Assembly: GCF_001650195.1 (NCBI RefSeq)
Contig: NZ_LXYR01000006.1
Span: 1 to 64,000 of the forward strand
Length of the DNA stretch: 64,000 nt
Direction: 5' to 3'
From: Phormidesmis priestleyi BC1401
GTDB lineage: Bacteria > Cyanobacteriota > Cyanobacteriia > Leptolyngbyales > Leptolyngbyaceae
In this document: positions 60,610 to 64,000 of the stretch, piece after piece
Layout: the number at the start of each line of letters is the position of its first letter
Position numbering within the stretch: the first letter of the stretch is position 1
The notes under the pieces: model-generated
What the model saw: the letters and a program-made list of their open reading frames with translations, nothing else
The model's database searches: none
Told to the model about the DNA's origin: nothing
Position numbers and translations under genes: made by a program

Positions 60610-60841
60610 TCAGAGAGTGTCGCCTCCAAAAAGAGATAGCCAAAGAGGGATGATCAACAAAAGTCCGATGGTGCTTAGAGCGATGCGGCTGGAGGCAGGA
60701 TCTCGATCGAGGGTGTATTCTTTTGCCAGAATTAAGCTTGCAACGGCGCTGGGCATTCCTGCCATTAAGACGAGCGCGACAGGCGGGGATCACCAGAAAT
60801 TCTTCTAAAGAAAAGCCCTTAAAGATGCCTCCGGAAGCGTT
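60610..60841 (-). pseudogene. AEC-family transporter remnant
   Basis: Reading leftward, one frame gives FKGFSLEEFLVIP, then another gives VALVLMAGMPSAVASLILAK and YTLDRDPASSRIALSTIGLL, ending at TGA (60610-60612). These are the C-terminal helices of auxin-efflux-carrier (AEC) transporters. About three quarters of the gene is gone and the remaining part is frameshifted. It lies between sphR and ftn2 and may mark a deletion. Confidence 0.6.
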
Positions 60842-60927
60842 AATGGTTCAACTTTAAAGCTTCTTGAACAAACCTACTGCCAGAGACTGCAATCAGCTTT
60901 ACGATCGCGCCAATCCAATGATTGAAC

Positions 60928-63153
60928 CTAAAGAACCTGCCAGTCTTTAATGCGCCACTGATTATCTTGCAGCACCAGCGAATATCGAACTTGTAGATTT
61001 TCAGTTTTGGTGTCTGCAAGCTGTTCGCCTTCGTAATATTGGGTGGTTTCAGCGATCGCTGCACTGGCAGTCGCCTGAGTCGCATCGGTCGGGCTGACCT
61101 CAACCGTGTCTACTTTTACCGTGTGTTCATATCGTTTGTACCAGTTTTCCCGCTTTGCATCGTCGGCATTTTTGCGCCACTCTGCGAGTTTGGGTTCGGC
61201 TAACACTTGCGTCAGTTTCTCAATGGTGTGAGATTGCCCCATCGCGTCTTTCTTCGCGTCTAGCCAAAACTCTAGAACTCGTTGAGCCGTCGCTTGATTC
61301 ATCTCGCCAGAGAGCGGATTTGTAGCCGTCTGACTAGGGATGTCAATCACAGGCTGGTCAAGCTGCACCAAGAGCTGATCATCTGTGGATCTGGACGTGA
61401 GAAACTTCAGCGATCGCAACAACAAAAAGCCCACTGCCCCAACCGCAAAAATTCCTAGCAGCAGCAGAGGCAGAGGCAGCCCCCGACGACGCTTGACTTT
61501 TGCAGTCTGACCACTTCCGCGACGAGGCGGCAAGTCGTCTGCATCTGGGACGCGATGACCATTATCGAGATTGCCACGCTGACGATCGCTGCTCGATCGT
61601 CCTTGCCCATTTTCAGGAGTCTGTAGGCTGCCTTCGGGCGAGAGGTTGGCGATGCGTTCGGCGTTGGGCATTGCGACGACATTAGCAGCGACGGCTCCGG
61701 CTGCCAGCGTTGCCGTAGTGGTGCGAGATGAGGGATCGCCCGTCGTCTCATACACTTGGGCAGATCGGACAGGTCGCCCGTTAGACGCTGAGATTGCAGA
61801 AGGTTGAGCGGCAGCGATCGTTTGAGCAGCAACGCTTCGGCGGTTCCAATGACGTTGAGCCGCCCATTCTGCTGAGTCAGATCCGGCGGGCAATTCTTCG
61901 AGATATTCTTGAACTTGCTCGTTGGCAAAATAGTCTTTGAGCGAGACGCGCTGCTTTGACAAATCGCGGAAGTGCGGAAACACCTCATCTTGCAGCCAGC
62001 GTTCGGCATAGAGACACAGCCCTGGCAATAGATCGGGTGCCCCTTGTGAATGTTCGCGAATAAAGACGAGCGGTTCGTATTCTTGGCTGAGTTCCAACGC
62101 ACGACTCGCTTCTTCGGTTTGCCCCAACAGCAGAGCGCAGACCGCCTGTTCGAGATGCACATCTTGCCGACTGCCCAACCGCATCAACATTGCCTTAGCG
62201 CGACGAATCAGCGCAGGCTGCTGTTCGGCAAACCCGCGTGCCATCAGTGCATAGACGGCGAGATAAGTCGCCACTGCTGACGGACGACGCGCCTCTTCTT
62301 CAAATAACGTCTGCTGTTCTTCGGCGGTGAGATAGCCGCGCAACTGCTGAATGAATCTCAGGAAGTCATCAATGCTCAATCCAGACTGATCGTTGCTCGC
62401 ACCATCAATGCCGCCTCGCTCTCGCAGCATATCTTGCAGCAGTCTCAAGCCGTTTTGCCGCTCGATCGAGTCTTCGTCAGGCAACGCCAAGAGTTCTAAA
62501 ATTCGATAGGGGCGCAGTTTGTAGAGATCAGACTGAATCTCGCCCCGAACGCTAGTGAATAGCCCTTCTCTCAGCAGCAATTCTTGTCCCGTTTCCAAAG
62601 CCTCTGCCGCATTCTCATACTGTCCCTGCTGCCACTGTTCGCGACCTAGCTCAAGACACGACAGCGCCACGGTCAAGACAATATCTGACAAAACAATTCT
62701 GGGATCGCCAAAGCGTCCATCTTTCAGATTCGCGTTGCCGCTGCTTAAATAAGGACGACCTAATTTGAGGACTAGCTCATATTCGCCCAATTCTTGCAAG
62801 ATCAGCAGGGCACCAATGAGTTGCTTTTCTTGAATCTCAATGCTGGGCGATCGAGTGTCTGGGTCAGAGATCGTGCCATTCTGCGCTAACTCTGGCTGAC
62901 TTAGTTCTGGCTCATAAGCAGTTGCCAAAAAGCCTGCATCATAACTTTGGCGTTGTTCTGGCTTCGACAGCACCGAATAGGCTTCATCAAGCAACTGACA
63001 ACGCGCCGCGATCGCCGCTTCAGAATATTCACGGCGAGGAAGTTGCAGGGTGCGATCGCGATGCGCCTGCTTTAATTGGTCGGCAGTAGCCTGGATGGGT
63101 AAACCCAGAATCCGATAATAATCGAGCGGAATACGCACGGTTGACTTCCCCAT
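60928..63153 (-). CDS. ftn2: Cell division protein Ftn2/ZipN (ARC6-like)
   Basis: Divisome organiser that tethers FtsZ to the membrane in cyanobacteria, homologous to plastid ARC6. The start ATG at 63153 (MGKSTVRIPLDYYRI) gives 741 residues. It has a degenerate J-domain (about 8-72, LDYYRILGLPIQATADQLKQ), a long helical region, a transmembrane helix near 585-610 (PLPLLLLGIFAVGAVGFLLL) and a C-terminal DUF4101/IMS domain ending in WRIKDWQVL. The upstream 14 residues of the longer frame lack family character. Confidence 0.88.
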   Translation of the reverse strand: MGKSTVRIPLDYYRILGLPIQATADQLKQAHRDRTLQLPRREYSEAAIAARCQLLDEAYSVLSKPEQRQSYDAGFLATAYEPELSQPELAQNGTISDPDTRSPSIEIQEKQLIGALLILQELGEYELVLKLGRPYLSSGNANLKDGRFGDPRIVLSDIVLTVALSCLELGREQWQQGQYENAAEALETGQELLLREGLFTSVRGEIQSDLYKLRPYRILELLALPDEDSIERQNGLRLLQDMLRERGGIDGASNDQSGLSIDDFLRFIQQLRGYLTAEEQQTLFEEEARRPSAVATYLAVYALMARGFAEQQPALIRRAKAMLMRLGSRQDVHLEQAVCALLLGQTEEASRALELSQEYEPLVFIREHSQGAPDLLPGLCLYAERWLQDEVFPHFRDLSKQRVSLKDYFANEQVQEYLEELPAGSDSAEWAAQRHWNRRSVAAQTIAAAQPSAISASNGRPVRSAQVYETTGDPSSRTTTATLAAGAVAANVVAMPNAERIANLSPEGSLQTPENGQGRSSSDRQRGNLDNGHRVPDADDLPPRRGSGQTAKVKRRRGLPLPLLLLGIFAVGAVGFLLLRSLKFLTSRSTDDQLLVQLDQPVIDIPSQTATNPLSGEMNQATAQRVLEFWLDAKKDAMGQSHTIEKLTQVLAEPKLAEWRKNADDAKRENWYKRYEHTVKVDTVEVSPTDATQATASAAIAETTQYYEGEQLADTKTENLQVRYSLVLQDNQWRIKDWQVL

Positions 63154-63537
63154 CGGTGAGCAATAAATAGTGGCGAAAACCAGGACAACAATCAATTGAG
63201 TGCCATCATACCCTGTAGATGCAAAGTCAGCAGATCACATTCGGGAACTCAGACGTGAGCATTCTCCCTGATCAGCGCTTCTTGAACTTTATGGATTTAA
63301 GATTCAGACGACTTATAATCTGATCCTTGACCTAACAGAACGGTATTCTAAACTAAATTATTAGGGTTGAACTCTGTATTGCGCTCGATCGTCAAGTTCA
63401 TTTTTCTAAGCGCCTAGCATAGAGCGTTAGAGTAGAGAGCAACTATTAACGATTTTAAAGAAAGCGTGCTTTACGATCGGGTTCACCGTTCAGATCATCA
63501 TCCAGTTTGGGTATTGCAGCGAGGTGTCTAAAAGCGC
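63154..63537. other. 384-bp divergent intergenic region
   Basis: Region between ftn2 and pdhA, AT-rich in the middle. It should hold both promoters. No gene or strong hairpin is visible. Confidence 0.45.
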
Positions 63538-64000
63538 ATGGTACAGGAAAGAACGTTCCCGACAATTCAATCTGCTTCTGCCCAAGTCACCCAAGAAGAA
63601 GGGCTGCGCCTCTATAGAGACATGATCTTAGGGCGCTTTTTTGAAGACAAGTGCGCCGAAATGTATTATCGGGGCAAAATGTTTGGCTTTGTTCACCTCT
63701 ACAACGGTCAAGAGGCGGTCTCAACCGGAGTCATTCAAGCAATGCGCCCCGGTCAAGACTATGTGTGCAGCACCTACCGCGATCACGTTCATGCGCTCAG
63801 TGCTGGCGTGCCTGCCCGCAATGTGATGGCAGAACTGTTTGGCAAAGCGACGGGTTGCAGCAAAGGTCGCGGCGGCTCGATGCATTTATTTTCAGCAGAG
63901 CATAAACTATTAGGCGGCTTTGCCTTTATTGGGGAAGGCATTCCGGTCGCACTAGGAGCTGCATTTCAGTCAAAATATCGTCGCGAAGCACTGGGCGATG
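63538..64000 (+). CDS. pdhA: Pyruvate dehydrogenase E1 alpha subunit, 5' part
   Basis: Thiamine-diphosphate-dependent alpha subunit of pyruvate dehydrogenase, making acetyl-CoA. The window holds about the first 154 residues from ATG 63538 ([17 protein letters not shown]). Visible blocks are [34 protein letters not shown] and, near the edge, [14 protein letters not shown] and [17 protein letters not shown]. The gene runs past the end of the sequence, so the rest is missing only because of the window boundary. Confidence 0.93.
   Translation, partial: MVQERTFPTIQSASAQVTQEEGLRLYRDMILGRFFEDKCAEMYYRGKMFGFVHLYNGQEAVSTGVIQAMRPGQDYVCSTYRDHVHALSAGVPARNVMAELFGKATGCSKGRGGSMHLFSAEHKLLGGFAFIGEGIPVALGAAFQSKYRREALGD

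Overview
The window is a 64-kb piece of a cyanobacterial chromosome. It carries psaE (photosystem I), cruF/cruG (myxol-type carotenoid glycosides), vipp1, devBCA, an SLH-domain iron-uptake-type porin, ftn2/zipN and a SphS/SphR-like pair. Copies of the HIP1 octamer GCGATCGC are scattered throughout. Gene content fits a filamentous, Leptolyngbya-like cyanobacterium, but the genus is an inference. No rRNA, tRNA or CRISPR array was seen.

Layout. 0-6 kb: IS630-type transposase remnant, a family 2 glycosyltransferase, wecB, a small membrane protein, and a two-gene permease operon (COG0701 permease plus TIGR03943-type partner). 6-11.7 kb: cruF-cruG, psaE with an unusually long tail, mutM, a small membrane protein and alanine racemase. 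11.7-15.4 kb: a decayed patch with a dead IS element (one frameshift, a palindromic insertion, two nonsense codons), orphan ORF pieces, a pstS-like 3' fragment, strong hairpins and MITE-like repeats. 15.4-20 kb: a secreted subtilase, rpe, and an accessory stretch with a retropepsin-like protein and an Asn/Ser-rich secreted protein interrupted by an in-frame TAG. 20-23 kb: tldD and tldE. 23-25.5 kb: accessory DNA with an orphan gene, an attC-like hairpin and a MntA/HepT toxin-antitoxin pair. 25.6-32.3 kb: BaiN-like flavoprotein, bioB divergent from bioY, lspA, a GT39-type glycosyltransferase and MgtC. 32.4-37.7 kb: geranylgeranyl-reductase-type flavoprotein, vipp1, thioredoxin, a DapL-like aminotransferase and a PEP-CTERM protein. 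38.4-41.6 kb: devB-devC-devA exporter operon. 41.6-49.1 kb: DUF1997 protein, SDR protein, an InrS-like metal sensor, HhoA/HtrA-type protease, argF and an M1 aminopeptidase with a HEAT-like tail. 49.2-57.4 kb: porin, FAD oxidoreductase, BMP lipoprotein, M23 peptidase, a Cys-less rhodanese, an SRAP protein and a RodZ-like protein. 57.4-64 kb: RsuA-family pseudouridine synthase, SphS/SphR-like pair, an AEC-transporter remnant, Ftn2/ZipN and the 5' part of pdhA.

Most genes are housekeeping or photosynthetic and stand alone or in short operons: cruF-cruG, mutM plus a small membrane gene, mntA-hepT, bioY-lspA, devBCA, pseudouridine synthase-rodZ and sphR-sphS. The noncoding DNA is the most unusual part. 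It holds at least three dispersed inverted-repeat families, several long perfect hairpins, and a psaE terminator whose T-run abuts the mutM start codon. I saw no clear large undescribed system. The best leads are the extended PsaE with the psaE/mutM junction, the retropepsin pair, the palindrome at bioY, the attC-like hairpin and the TAG-interrupted secreted protein.
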